Shown here: positions 26,786-35,143 of the stretch, piece by piece
Layout: each line of letters opens with the position of its first letter
Position numbering within the stretch: position 1 is the first letter of the stretch
From: Azotobacter salinestris
Lineage (GTDB): Bacteria > Pseudomonadota > Gammaproteobacteria > Pseudomonadales > Pseudomonadaceae
NCBI RefSeq assembly: GCF_009363155.1
Contig: NZ_CP045302.1
Location: forward strand, 1,921,001 to 1,985,000
Direction: 5' to 3'
Length of the DNA: 64,000 nt
Position numbers and translations under genes: made by a program
The notes under the pieces: generated by a model
Databases searched by the model: none
What the model saw: the letters and a program-made list of their open reading frames with translations, nothing else
What the model was told of the DNA's origin: nothing

Positions 26786-28526
26786 ACCAGTCCATCCCGT
26801 CCTTGACCACCAGGATGTCTTCCATGATCAGGTAGCGCAGGTCCGATCCGTAGAACATGTTCAGGGCGTCGGTCGGCGAACAGATCATGGGCTCGCCGCG
26901 GCGGTTCAGCGAGGTGTTGAGCGACACGCCGTTGCCGGTGAGGTTTTCCAGCTCCTTCATCAGGTCGTACCAGCGCGGGTTGAACTCGCGCCTGAGCACC
27001 TGGGCGCGGGACGTGCCGTCCTCATGGACGACTTCCGGCACGCGGGTCTTCCACTCCTCGTTGACCTCGAAGGTGAAGGTCATGAACGGCGACGGATGAT
27101 CGACCTTGAGCATCTGCGCGGCGACGGTGTCGAGCATCGACGGGCAGAACGGCCGCCAGCGCTCGCGGAACTTGATCTGCTCGTTGATCCGGTCGGCGAC
27201 GCCCGGCACGCTCGGGCAGCCGATGATCGAGCGCCCGCCGAGGGCGCGCGGGCCGAACTCCATGCGGCCCTGGAACCAGGCCACCGGATGGCCGTCGACC
27301 ATGATCCGGGCGATGCGCTGCTCGACGTTGTCGATTCTCTTCCAGACGGGCTTCTGCGGGTGCCTGGCGCAGGCGGCGATCACCTCCTCGTTGGAGTAGG
27401 ACGGGCCGAGATAGACATGTTCCATCTTCTCCACCGGCACGCCGCGCTGGTGCGAGACGTAGGCGGCGGCGCCGACCGCGGTGCCGGCATCGCCGGACGC
27501 CGGCTGGACGAACAGCTCCTTCACCTCCGGGCGGGCGATGATCTTCTGGTTCAGCTTGACGTTCAGCGCGCAGCCGCCGGAGAAAGCGATCCGTCCGGTC
27601 TCGCGGATGATGTCGCCGAGGTAGTAGTCCATCATCTCCAGCGCCAGCTTCTCGAACAGCGCCTGCATGCTGGCGGCGTAGTGGATGTAGGGTTCGTCGG
27701 CGACATCGCCTTCGCGCCTGGGCCCCAGCCACTCGACCAGCTTGGGCGAGAAGTAGTAGCCCTTGCCCTTGTCCTTGTAGCGGCGGAAGCCGATGACGTT
27801 GGCGTAGTCGGTGTTGATGGTCAGCTCGCCGTTCTCGAATTTGGCCAGCCGCGAGAAGTCGTAGCGGGCGGCGTCGCCATAGGGCGCCATGCCCATCACC
27901 TTGAACTCGCCGTCGAGCATCTCGAAGCCGAGGTACTCGGTGATGGCGCCGTACAGGCCGCCGAGCGAGTCGGGGTCGTAGAACTCCTTGATCTTGTGGA
28001 TCTGGCCGTTCTCGCCCCAGCCGAAGAAGGTGGTGGCGTACTCGCCCTTGCCGTCGATGCCGAGGATCGCGGTCTTTTCGGTGAAGCCCGCGCAGTGGTA
28101 GGCGCTGGATGCGTGGGCCAGGTGGTGCTCGACCGCCTCGATCCGCACCTTCTTGAGATCGAAGCCGAGCTGCTGCAGGCACCACTGGATGCGTGTGCGG
28201 TAGCGCTTGTAGCGGCGGTTGCCCATCAGGATGGCGTCCAGCGCCCGGTCCGGGGCGTACCAGTAGCGCCCGGCATAGTGCCAGCGGGCCTTGTCGAACA
28301 GGCTGATCGGTGCGAAGGGAATGGCCACCACGTCGACATCGGAGGGCTTGATCCCGGCCTGCTCCAGGCAGAACTTGGCCGACTCGTAGGGCATGCGGTT
28401 CTTCGCGTGCTTGTCGCGCACGAAGCGCTCTTCTTCGGCGGCCGCGACCAGCCTGCCGTCGATGTACAGGGCGGCGGAGGGATCGTGACTGAGGGCGCCG
28501 GAAAGGCCGAGAATCGTCAGTGCCAC
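26772..28526 (-). CDS. wapO: LPS core carbamoyltransferase (WapO type)
   Basis: A 584-residue NodU/CmcH-TobZ family carbamoyltransferase. The HxxxH metal motif is in VEHHLAHASSAY (His 134 and 138), followed by GIDGKGEYATTF, SGGCALNVKLN and the C-terminal YrdC-like half with GPRALGGRSIIG and RRGEPMICSPTDA. In P. aeruginosa the matching gene carbamoylates heptose II of the inner core. The GTG at 28526 is used because the protein proper (ALTILGLSGALSHDP) begins there and it clears the upstream stop at 28541. An AGAGG lies about ten bases before it. Confidence 0.92.
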   Translation of the reverse strand: MALTILGLSGALSHDPSAALYIDGRLVAAAEEERFVRDKHAKNRMPYESAKFCLEQAGIKPSDVDVVAIPFAPISLFDKARWHYAGRYWYAPDRALDAILMGNRRYKRYRTRIQWCLQQLGFDLKKVRIEAVEHHLAHASSAYHCAGFTEKTAILGIDGKGEYATTFFGWGENGQIHKIKEFYDPDSLGGLYGAITEYLGFEMLDGEFKVMGMAPYGDAARYDFSRLAKFENGELTINTDYANVIGFRRYKDKGKGYYFSPKLVEWLGPRREGDVADEPYIHYAASMQALFEKLALEMMDYYLGDIIRETGRIAFSGGCALNVKLNQKIIARPEVKELFVQPASGDAGTAVGAAAYVSHQRGVPVEKMEHVYLGPSYSNEEVIAACARHPQKPVWKRIDNVEQRIARIMVDGHPVAWFQGRMEFGPRALGGRSIIGCPSVPGVADRINEQIKFRERWRPFCPSMLDTVAAQMLKVDHPSPFMTFTFEVNEEWKTRVPEVVHEDGTSRAQVLRREFNPRWYDLMKELENLTGNGVSLNTSLNRRGEPMICSPTDALNMFYGSDLRYLIMEDILVVKDGMDWYDAI

Positions 28527-28540
28527 AGGGTCTAGCCTCT

Positions 28541-29998
28541 TTACTCTTCGGTGGTGCGGGCATCCGCTGCCCGCGGTAAGCGTTGATCGAGCAGCCGGAA
28601 CAGCGCCGAGTCGGCCGGCCAGTTGCGCAGGAAGCGGGCGCGGTCCTCGGCGAAGGCGCGCTCGAAACGGGCAGTGCTGTGATGCTGCTCCAGTGCATCC
28701 AGGTCGATCAGCAGCCAGTGGCCATCCTGCCAGAGCAGGTTGTTGCCCTTCAGATCGCCATGGCTGATGCGCTCGCGCAGCAGGGCGGCGAACAGCCGTT
28801 CCAGCGCCAGCAGCTCCTCTTCCGGCGGCATGCCGTCCAGATACGGCTGAAAGCGCGCGAGTATATCCTGCCCGCCGCAGTATTCGGTAATCAGGTAGGC
28901 ACGCCCGCGCAGCCCGCAGAAGCGCCGCTCGAGCACCGCCAGGGGGCGCGGCGTGGGGATGCCGAGAAAGGCCAGGCGATTGCCAGCGACCCAGCTGTGC
29001 CAGCCGCGACTGGGCCGCCAGAAGCGTTTGAGCCAGTGGGCGAAGCCCTTGATGTTGTAGCGTTTGACGACCAGTATCCGGCCGCACAGCTCGACCCGCG
29101 CCACGGTGGCGGCCCCGCCGGTCTTGTAGATGTGCCCCCGTTCGATGAGCGCATCCGGCGTGGCCAGGAGCGGACGCAGCAGCGCCTCGCTATCGCGCCG
29201 CTGCGCACACAGCCCCATGGGCCCGCGCCGCACGCTGAACAGGGTGCAGTCGCGACCGACCTTGGCGAGAAAGTCGCGCAGGCGCCAGCGCCGCACCCGG
29301 GCCACCTCCTTGAGCAGCGCTTCCAGCGGCAGGGCATGCTCGCCGTTGACCAGCAGGTAATGGACCAGGAGTTCCTCGATGAACGGCTCGAGTGCGACCG
29401 GGAACTGGGCGAAGAAGGCGCCGAGGTTCTCCAGCACCCGCTCGCGGGACAGCGGCCGACCCGGCTCCTCGGCATGTACCGCGCCGCCGTCGACCAGATA
29501 CAGCCGCCCCTCGTGGCGCAACAGGTTGTCCAGGTGCATATCGGCCTGCCAGAGTCCCTTGGCATGCAGGCCGGCGATGGCGGTCAGGGCTTCGCCGAGT
29601 ACCGCCTGCTGGCCGTCGGACAGCAGCGGCTCGCCCTCCACCTGCTGCCAGGCCTCGTTCAGGCCGTGGGCCTCCTCGAGATACTCGAACAGCAGCCAGC
29701 CGCCCTCCCCCTCGATCAGGCCCTCGGCGCGCAGGTGCGGCGTCGTCTGCTGCTGGCCGGCGAGCAGATGCACGCCCTTCAGCTCGCGCTGGAAGTGCCG
29801 CGACGCCTTGTCGCCGACCAGCAGCTTGGCGAGCACTCTCTGGCCGCGCCACTCGCCACGACCGACGTAGCGCTGCCCCGGCAGCACGCGCAGCAGGCTG
29901 TCGAGGCGCAGGGTGGCCGACCCGTCGGCATCGGCCAGCTCGACGAGCAGCGGCAGCTCCGGCTGGCGGCCGGCCTTTTTCAACTGACGCAGATTCAT
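28541..29998 (-). CDS. Two-domain LPS kinase-like protein (InaA family)
   Basis: A 485-residue cytoplasmic protein containing two kinase-fold units. The N-terminal unit has QADMHLDN (Asp 153, Asn 158) and LVDGG (Asp 170), with Gln at the position usually His. The C-terminal unit has a Lys at 312 (VVKRYN), HGDLKGNN (Asp 415, Asn 420) and LLIDLD (Asp 432). The second unit looks active and the first partly degenerate. It should phosphorylate a core heptose, by context with waaP. A GGAG eight bases before the ATG supports this start; 24 upstream codons were dropped. Confidence 0.88.
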   Translation of the reverse strand: MNLRQLKKAGRQPELPLLVELADADGSATLRLDSLLRVLPGQRYVGRGEWRGQRVLAKLLVGDKASRHFQRELKGVHLLAGQQQTTPHLRAEGLIEGEGGWLLFEYLEEAHGLNEAWQQVEGEPLLSDGQQAVLGEALTAIAGLHAKGLWQADMHLDNLLRHEGRLYLVDGGAVHAEEPGRPLSRERVLENLGAFFAQFPVALEPFIEELLVHYLLVNGEHALPLEALLKEVARVRRWRLRDFLAKVGRDCTLFSVRRGPMGLCAQRRDSEALLRPLLATPDALIERGHIYKTGGAATVARVELCGRILVVKRYNIKGFAHWLKRFWRPSRGWHSWVAGNRLAFLGIPTPRPLAVLERRFCGLRGRAYLITEYCGGQDILARFQPYLDGMPPEEELLALERLFAALLRERISHGDLKGNNLLWQDGHWLLIDLDALEQHHSTARFERAFAEDRARFLRNWPADSALFRLLDQRLPRAADARTTEE

Positions 29999-30074
29999 GC
30001 GAGATACTCCTTTCCGTGCTGTCGCCTCGACAGCCGTCCATGTCCTGTGTGCGGCATGCTGGGGATGCACACGC

Positions 30075-30812
30075 TCATTCGCGCCCCTCGAAATACTTCA
30101 GGATCTGCCGGATGCGCACCTTGTCGCTGGCATTCAGCCTGCTGCGCCGGCGGTACTGCAGATAGAAGCGCAGGCGCTGGGTGCGCGACAGCGTGTACTT
30201 GGCTACCTTGTCCAGGCAGGCCAGATCCTTGACGATTCGCCAGCGCAGCCAGTGGCCCCACCAGAAGCCGCCCACCGGGCAGTCGATGAGAAACAGCCGA
30301 CCCTCGTCGTCGACCAGCAGGTTGCGCCACTTCAGGTCGTTGTGGACGAAGTGGTGATCGTGCATGGTCCGGGTCGCCCGGGCCAGTTGACGGCTGACGG
30401 CGTCCACCCAGTGCGGATCGGACAGGCGCGAATCGTTGTCCTTGGCCAGCCGGGCCAGATCCTTGGTGCCGGGCAGTTCGCGGGTGATCAGCGCGCCGCG
30501 CAGGAAGGCCCCGGCGCTGCGCTCCAGGCCCCAGGCGGCCAGGGAGGCGGTCGGAATGCCCCACTTGGCGAAGCACTTGAGGTTCTGCCATTCGGCCTTG
30601 ACCCGCGGCCGCCCCAGATAGCGGCGCAGGCCCTTGCCCGCCGAGCGGTAGCGCTTGACGTAGTAGCGCACGCCGGCGAGCTCGACGCGGATCACGTCGG
30701 ACAGCGGATCCCGGGACACCCGCTCGCCCTCGAGGGCGAAGACCGCATCCAGGCTGACGAAGGCTTCGGCCGCCGCCGGCTCCAGGTCGGGGGCCAATTG
30801 CCAGGAGCTCAT
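30075..30812 (-). CDS. wapP: LPS core kinase (WapP type)
   Basis: A 245-residue single-domain kinase of the WaaP superfamily. A Lys at 53 (YYVKRY), the catalytic loop VHNDLKWRNLL (Asp 159, Asn 164) and FLIDCP (Asp 177) are all present, so it should be active. The start overlaps the waaP stop as ATGA, and the same arrangement is found in P. aeruginosa, where the neighbour of waaP is called wapP. The target sugar is inferred to be a core heptose. The name rests on position and recalled similarity. Confidence 0.87.
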   Translation of the reverse strand: MSSWQLAPDLEPAAAEAFVSLDAVFALEGERVSRDPLSDVIRVELAGVRYYVKRYRSAGKGLRRYLGRPRVKAEWQNLKCFAKWGIPTASLAAWGLERSAGAFLRGALITRELPGTKDLARLAKDNDSRLSDPHWVDAVSRQLARATRTMHDHHFVHNDLKWRNLLVDDEGRLFLIDCPVGGFWWGHWLRWRIVKDLACLDKVAKYTLSRTQRLRFYLQYRRRSRLNASDKVRIRQILKYFEGRE

Positions 30813-31624
30813 AGCGGGTTGCCCTCCGCCGCCCTGCGCTGGAAGCGTGCCAGCAGCCGTCCGGCTCGAGCCTCGAGACGGGCGATCAGCCGGGCTTCCT
30901 CATGCAGTATCTGGCGCAGCGGCCGGCGGAAGTAGCCGCGCAGGAAGCGCAGCTTGTCGCGCCGGGTCAGGCCGATGTCCAGCGCCGAGAAATACAGCGC
31001 GGCCAGGTCCTTGTCGCGCCAGCGCCGCGGCGTGCGCGCCCGGGTCTGCGCACGGTGCAGGTCGATCAGCGACAGGCGCAGGCTGTCGGGCTCGATCGGC
31101 CGGTCGGTGTGCAGCAGGAAATGGCAGATGTAGCAATCGCGGTGGTTCACCCCGGCGCGGTGCATGTCGCCGGTCAGCCGCGCCACCTCGGCGATCAGCG
31201 CGCGCTTCAGGCGCGGCGCCGGCGGCCGGCTCGGCCAGTCGAGGCAGAAATCCTCCAGGCTGAGGGTCGGCGCCAGCTCCTCGGTGATCAGGAAGGAGTG
31301 CTGGTGCGCCGGGTTGCTGCCACGCTCGCCGAAGGCCACGGGATGCATGGTCGGAACCCCCGCCTCGGTCAGACGCCGGAGTGCCGTCCACTCCTGGGCG
31401 GCACCGAGCACCGGAGCCTTGGCGGTCAGCAGGTTCTTGAGGATCTCGGCCCAGCCGATGCCGCGGTGGATCTTGACGAAGTAGCCGCGCCCGGCCACCT
31501 CGATGCGCAGGGTGCGGCGAGCCTCCAGCTCGCGGTAGACCCGGCCCTGCAGGCGCTCGACCTCGGCGAAGGCATCGCGCCCGGCCCAGAGGGACTTGAA
31601 GGGTTCGGAGAGAATCAACTGCAT
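30809..31624 (-). CDS. waaP: Lipopolysaccharide core heptose kinase WaaP
   Basis: A 271-residue inner-core kinase. It phosphorylates heptose I, a modification essential for viability in P. aeruginosa. A Lys at 51 (YFVKIHRG), the catalytic loop GVNHRDCYICHFLL (Asp 163) and LIDLHRAQ (Asp 188) are intact, and the sequence closely follows the P. aeruginosa protein as I recall it. The start was set at MQLILSEPF, two codons after an in-frame upstream ATG, to match that family. A REP-like repeat separates it from waaG upstream. Confidence 0.96.
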   Translation of the reverse strand: MQLILSEPFKSLWAGRDAFAEVERLQGRVYRELEARRTLRIEVAGRGYFVKIHRGIGWAEILKNLLTAKAPVLGAAQEWTALRRLTEAGVPTMHPVAFGERGSNPAHQHSFLITEELAPTLSLEDFCLDWPSRPPAPRLKRALIAEVARLTGDMHRAGVNHRDCYICHFLLHTDRPIEPDSLRLSLIDLHRAQTRARTPRRWRDKDLAALYFSALDIGLTRRDKLRFLRGYFRRPLRQILHEEARLIARLEARAGRLLARFQRRAAEGNPL

Positions 31625-31636
31625 GGACATACATCC

Positions 31637-31702
31637 CTGTAGGAGCCAGTGTGCTGGCGATCTTCAGCGAACCACGATATCGCAAGCATGCTGGCGCCTG
31701 CA
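31637..31702. repeat. REP-like imperfect palindrome between waaG and waaP
   Basis: The left part (CTGTAGGAGCCAG then TGCTGGCGAT) and the right part (ATCGCAAGCATGCTGG then CGCCTGCA) form an imperfect palindrome. It is very like the dispersed GTAGGAGCCAGC-type repeats of Pseudomonas genomes. It lies inside the core operon and could act as an mRNA processing or stability element. Confidence 0.6.
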
Positions 31703-31715
31703 CCCGGCAAGAGGC

Positions 31716-32840
31716 TCACGCGTCCTGCCCCGTCAGGATCAGGTCGGCGGCCCGCTGCGGCATGGAGTAGAGATCGGCGGTTGCGGCGTAGGCCAGACCG
31801 TTGCGCCGATGGAGCGCCCGCTGTCCCTCGTCCTCGAGCATCCCGGCGAGCACCCGGCTCAGGCGCTCCTGCTCGAAGGGGCTGGGCAGCACCTGCCCGC
31901 AGCCTGCCTCGGCGATGTAGTGAGCATAGCCACAGACATCGGTGACCAGCACCGGCAGCCCGGCGACCAGTGCCTCGAGCAGCACGGTGCCGGTGTTCTC
32001 GTTGTAGGCCGGATGGATCAGCAGGTCGGCGCCGAGCAGAAAGCGCGGAATGTCGTTGCGCCCCTTGAGGATCTCGACCCGTCCGGACAGGCCGAGCGTC
32101 CTGACCTGCAGCTGGAAAGGCCGGGGGTCGTCCTGGCCGATGGCGATCAGCCGGGTGCGCCGTTTCAGCGCTGCCGGCAGCGCGGCGAGCGCCTTGAGGC
32201 TGCGGTCCAGCCCCTTGGTCTTGAAGCCGGAACCGATCTGCACCAACAGGAGGTCGTCGTCGCCCAGGCCGAACTCGCGGCGGAAGTCGGCGCGGATCTC
32301 ACCCGCGTCGGCCGGCGCGCGGCGATCGCTGGAGATTCCCGGGGGCAGCAGATGGAAGCGCTCGGCCGGGGTGCCGTAGTGCTTGACGAACAGCGGCTGC
32401 TGTACTTCGGAGATCATCAGGATCCGCGTCCTGGACTGCGGCGCGAACACCGCGCGCTCGTAATCGGCGAAGTGCCGGTAACGTCCCCACAGGCGATAGA
32501 GCGGGTTGCGCAGGGTCTGCGCCTTGTCCTCGTAGCAGGGATCGGCGGCGTAGTAGACGTCCAGCCCGGGCATCTTGTTGAAGCCGACCACCCTGTCCAC
32601 GGGGCGGCGCGCCAGGTCGGCCTGTACCCAGGCGGTGAACCTCTCGTTGCGGCGATGGTTGAACAGCGCCCTGATCGGAGCGATCAGGACCTCGAAGCCC
32701 GGCGGAATCTCGCCCTCCCAGATCATGCTGTAGACGCGGATGGCGTGCCCACGCCGCTGGCACTCCAGGGCGATGCGCATGAAGTCGCGCTGCAGCCCGC
32801 CGAAGGGGAAGTACTTGTAGAGGATGAAGGCCAGCTGCAT
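31716..32840 (-). CDS. waaG: LPS core glucosyltransferase I WaaG
   Basis: A 374-residue GT4 enzyme that adds the first hexose of the outer core to heptose II (glucose in enterics, GalN in P. aeruginosa). The N-terminus FILYKYFPFGGLQRDF and the C-terminal HPAYNENTGTVLLEALVAGL (E-x7-E donor site) are diagnostic. Full length. It lies between waaC and waaP in the operon, 70 bases after the waaC stop. Confidence 0.96.
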   Translation of the reverse strand: MQLAFILYKYFPFGGLQRDFMRIALECQRRGHAIRVYSMIWEGEIPPGFEVLIAPIRALFNHRRNERFTAWVQADLARRPVDRVVGFNKMPGLDVYYAADPCYEDKAQTLRNPLYRLWGRYRHFADYERAVFAPQSRTRILMISEVQQPLFVKHYGTPAERFHLLPPGISSDRRAPADAGEIRADFRREFGLGDDDLLLVQIGSGFKTKGLDRSLKALAALPAALKRRTRLIAIGQDDPRPFQLQVRTLGLSGRVEILKGRNDIPRFLLGADLLIHPAYNENTGTVLLEALVAGLPVLVTDVCGYAHYIAEAGCGQVLPSPFEQERLSRVLAGMLEDEGQRALHRRNGLAYAATADLYSMPQRAADLILTGQDA

Positions 32841-32910
32841 CAGGAGATCCTGTCGGCAAAGGCATGGATCGGCGCCGGGCGCACCGGCACGATGAAAAGG
32901 GCCGGCCCGT

Positions 32911-33975
32911 TCAGCATCGGCACGCCGCCTCGTCCAGCAGCGCCTGCAGCTCGCCGGCCACCCGTTGCGGGGCGAGGCGGCTGAAGCACACCGGCTGCTC
33001 GCGGCTCAGGTCCAGCCGCTGGCGGTCCTCCTCGGTCGGCCGGTAGCTGCAGGTCTTCTGCAGGCAGGGCACGCAGGCCGGGTAGTCGCTGGTCAGATGG
33101 CGCTGGTGGCGGCCATAGGCACCGGTCAGGCGCGGATCGGTCGGCCCATAGAGGGAAATGGTCGGCACGTCCAGCGCTGCCGCCAGGTGGCCGAGACCGG
33201 TATCCACCGCCACGCAGGCGCTCGCCCCGGCGAGGATGCCGGCGATGCCGGCGAGGTTGGTCCTGGGCAGCACCTCGACCGCCGCCAGCCCCTCGGCGAT
33301 ACGCTCGGCGCGCGCCTGCTCCGCCGCATTGCCCCAGGGCAGGCGCACCGCCCAGCCCTCCCCGGCCATGCGCTCGGCCAGCCCGCGCCAGTAGCTTTCC
33401 GGCCAGTGCTTGCTGTCCCAGGTGGTGCCGTGCAGGAACAGCAGGTAGGGCGCGGCCGCCGGCGTGGCCAGCCGGCTGCGGTCCAGGCCGTAGTCGCCGA
33501 CCGTCGCCGGCACGGAGTAGCCCAGCGCCTGGGCGAACAGCTGGCGCACCCGCTCCACCGCGTGCTGGCCCCAGGGCACGGGATAGCGGCGCCCATAGAA
33601 GAGACTGGCCAGCGGCTCGCGTGCCGAGCGGCGATCCAGCCCGGCCACCGGCGCCCCGCCGAAGCGGGTCAGCCAGGCGCTCTTCAGGAGGCCCTGGGCG
33701 TCGATCACCAGGTCGTAACGGCTGTCCCCCAGGCTCTGCCGGAAGCGCCGCCACTCGGCGCGGGTAGTCGTCTGCCAGAGATTGCGGCGCCAGCGGCGAA
33801 TGGCCACCGGCAGCACCCGCTCCACGGCCGGGTGCCAGGCGGGAATCTCGGCGAAGCCCTCCTCCACCACCCAGTCGAAGCGGATGCCGGGCAGCGCCCG
33901 CGCCGCGTCGGTCAGCGCCGGCAGGGTATGGATGACGTCGCCCAGCGAGGAAGTCTTGATCAGCAGTACGCGCAC
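32911..33975 (-). CDS. waaC: ADP-heptose:LPS heptosyltransferase I WaaC
   Basis: A 354-residue GT9 enzyme adding heptose I to Kdo. MRVLLIKTSSLGDVIHTLPA at the N-terminus and FLHGTTWDSKHWP in the middle (the Lys binding the ADP-heptose phosphates), then VDTGLGHLAAALDVPTISLY, are hallmark segments. The start codon is GTG at 33975, abutting the waaF stop with no gap, which indicates translational coupling. The C-terminal CVPCLQKTCSY carries several Cys, as in pseudomonad homologues. Confidence 0.97.
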   Translation of the reverse strand: MRVLLIKTSSLGDVIHTLPALTDAARALPGIRFDWVVEEGFAEIPAWHPAVERVLPVAIRRWRRNLWQTTTRAEWRRFRQSLGDSRYDLVIDAQGLLKSAWLTRFGGAPVAGLDRRSAREPLASLFYGRRYPVPWGQHAVERVRQLFAQALGYSVPATVGDYGLDRSRLATPAAAPYLLFLHGTTWDSKHWPESYWRGLAERMAGEGWAVRLPWGNAAEQARAERIAEGLAAVEVLPRTNLAGIAGILAGASACVAVDTGLGHLAAALDVPTISLYGPTDPRLTGAYGRHQRHLTSDYPACVPCLQKTCSYRPTEEDRQRLDLSREQPVCFSRLAPQRVAGELQALLDEAACRC

Positions 33976-35025
33976 TCAGTGCTCCTGCGGCTGCGGGACG
34001 GACAGGGGATCGCCGGCGAGGCGTTGCAGGGCATCCAGCACCCGCTGCGGAGCCAGCTCGCGCAGGCAGTTGTAGTGGCCGAGGGGGCAGGTGCGCTCGA
34101 AGCAGGGGCTGCAGTCCAGGCCCAGACGGACGATCTCCACCTGTTCGGCCAGCGGCGGGGTGAACTGCGGCGAGGTGGAGCCGTATACCGCCACCAGCGG
34201 GCGGCCCAGCGCGGCGGCCACGTGCATCAGCCCGGAGTCGTTGGACACCACCGCATCGGCGCAGGACAACAGGTCGAGGGCCTCGGCGAGGCTGGTTTCC
34301 CCGGCCAGGTTGACCACCGCCTCGCGAAGCTCGGGCGTCAGGGCCGCGCGGATCGCCTCGCCGACCGGGTGGTCGTTCTTCGAGCCGAACAGCCAGACCT
34401 GCCAGCCGGCGCGCAGCTTGGCCTCGGCCACCGCGGCGTAGTGCTCGGCCGGCCAGCGCTTGGCCTCGCCGAACTCGGCGCCGGGACAGAGCGCCAGCAG
34501 CGGCCGGCCGAGGCGCAGACCGAACTTCTGCAACGCCGCCGCACGGCTCTGCGGCTCGATGCGCAGGGCCGGCCGCGGATAGGGCCGCGGCAGTTCGGCG
34601 CCCGGCGCATAGGCCAGGGCCATGAAGCGCTCGATCATCAGCGGATAGCGCGTCTTGTCCAGCCGGCGGATGTCGTTGAGCAGGACGTAACGCATCTCGC
34701 CGCGCCAGCCGGTGCGCCTGGGGATGCCGGCGAAGAACGGCACCAGGGCGGACTTCAGCGAATTGGGCAGGAGGATCGCCTGGTCGTACTGTCCGGCCAG
34801 CGACTTGCCGATGCGGCGGCGGCCGGCCAGATCGAGCACGCCATGGCCGAACGGAAAGCTCAGCGCGCGGCGCACCTCGGGCATGCGTTCGAGGATCGGC
34901 CGGCTCCAGTCGGGCGCCAGCACGTCGATCGCGCAGTCGGGATGGCGCTGCTTCAGGCAGACGAACAGGGTCTGCGCCATCACCATGTCGCCGACCCAGC
35001 TCGGGCCGATGATTAGAATATTCAT
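33976..35025 (-). CDS. waaF: ADP-heptose:LPS heptosyltransferase II WaaF
   Basis: A 349-residue GT9 enzyme adding heptose II. MNILIIGPSWVGDMVMAQTL is the classical WaaF N-terminus and fixes the start; 32 in-frame upstream codons read through a repeat. The central PGAEFGEAKRWPAEHYA and the later NDSGLMHVAAALGRPLVAVY contain the donor site. It is the first gene of the inner-core operon reading leftwards, with the ilvE end and a palindromic repeat just upstream. Confidence 0.97.
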   Translation of the reverse strand: MNILIIGPSWVGDMVMAQTLFVCLKQRHPDCAIDVLAPDWSRPILERMPEVRRALSFPFGHGVLDLAGRRRIGKSLAGQYDQAILLPNSLKSALVPFFAGIPRRTGWRGEMRYVLLNDIRRLDKTRYPLMIERFMALAYAPGAELPRPYPRPALRIEPQSRAAALQKFGLRLGRPLLALCPGAEFGEAKRWPAEHYAAVAEAKLRAGWQVWLFGSKNDHPVGEAIRAALTPELREAVVNLAGETSLAEALDLLSCADAVVSNDSGLMHVAAALGRPLVAVYGSTSPQFTPPLAEQVEIVRLGLDCSPCFERTCPLGHYNCLRELAPQRVLDALQRLAGDPLSVPQPQEH

Positions 35026-35040
35026 GGGAATTCGACAGCT

Positions 35041-35132
35041 CGTAGGTTGGGTCGAGCGCCGCAGGAACTGCCGCGGCGCCAGCGGGCAAGCCCCCTGTTG
35101 GGTTCCGGGCACCGCCCGCAACCCAACCTACG
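35041..35132. repeat. Palindromic dispersed repeat upstream of waaF
   Basis: The ends CGTAGGTTGGGT (35041-35052) and its exact complement (35121-35132) bracket 68 bases rich in GCCG. This matches the style of the common GTAGGTTGGG...CCCAACCTAC intergenic repeats of pseudomonads. It separates ilvE from waaF, so the waa promoter must lie within it or the operon must be read from ilvE. Confidence 0.7.
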
Positions 35133-35143
35133 CGGCATGCGGC

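Noticed and set aside
26857-28535. Open plus-strand frame antisense to the carbamoyltransferase gene
   Set aside because: A shadow frame with no family resemblance.
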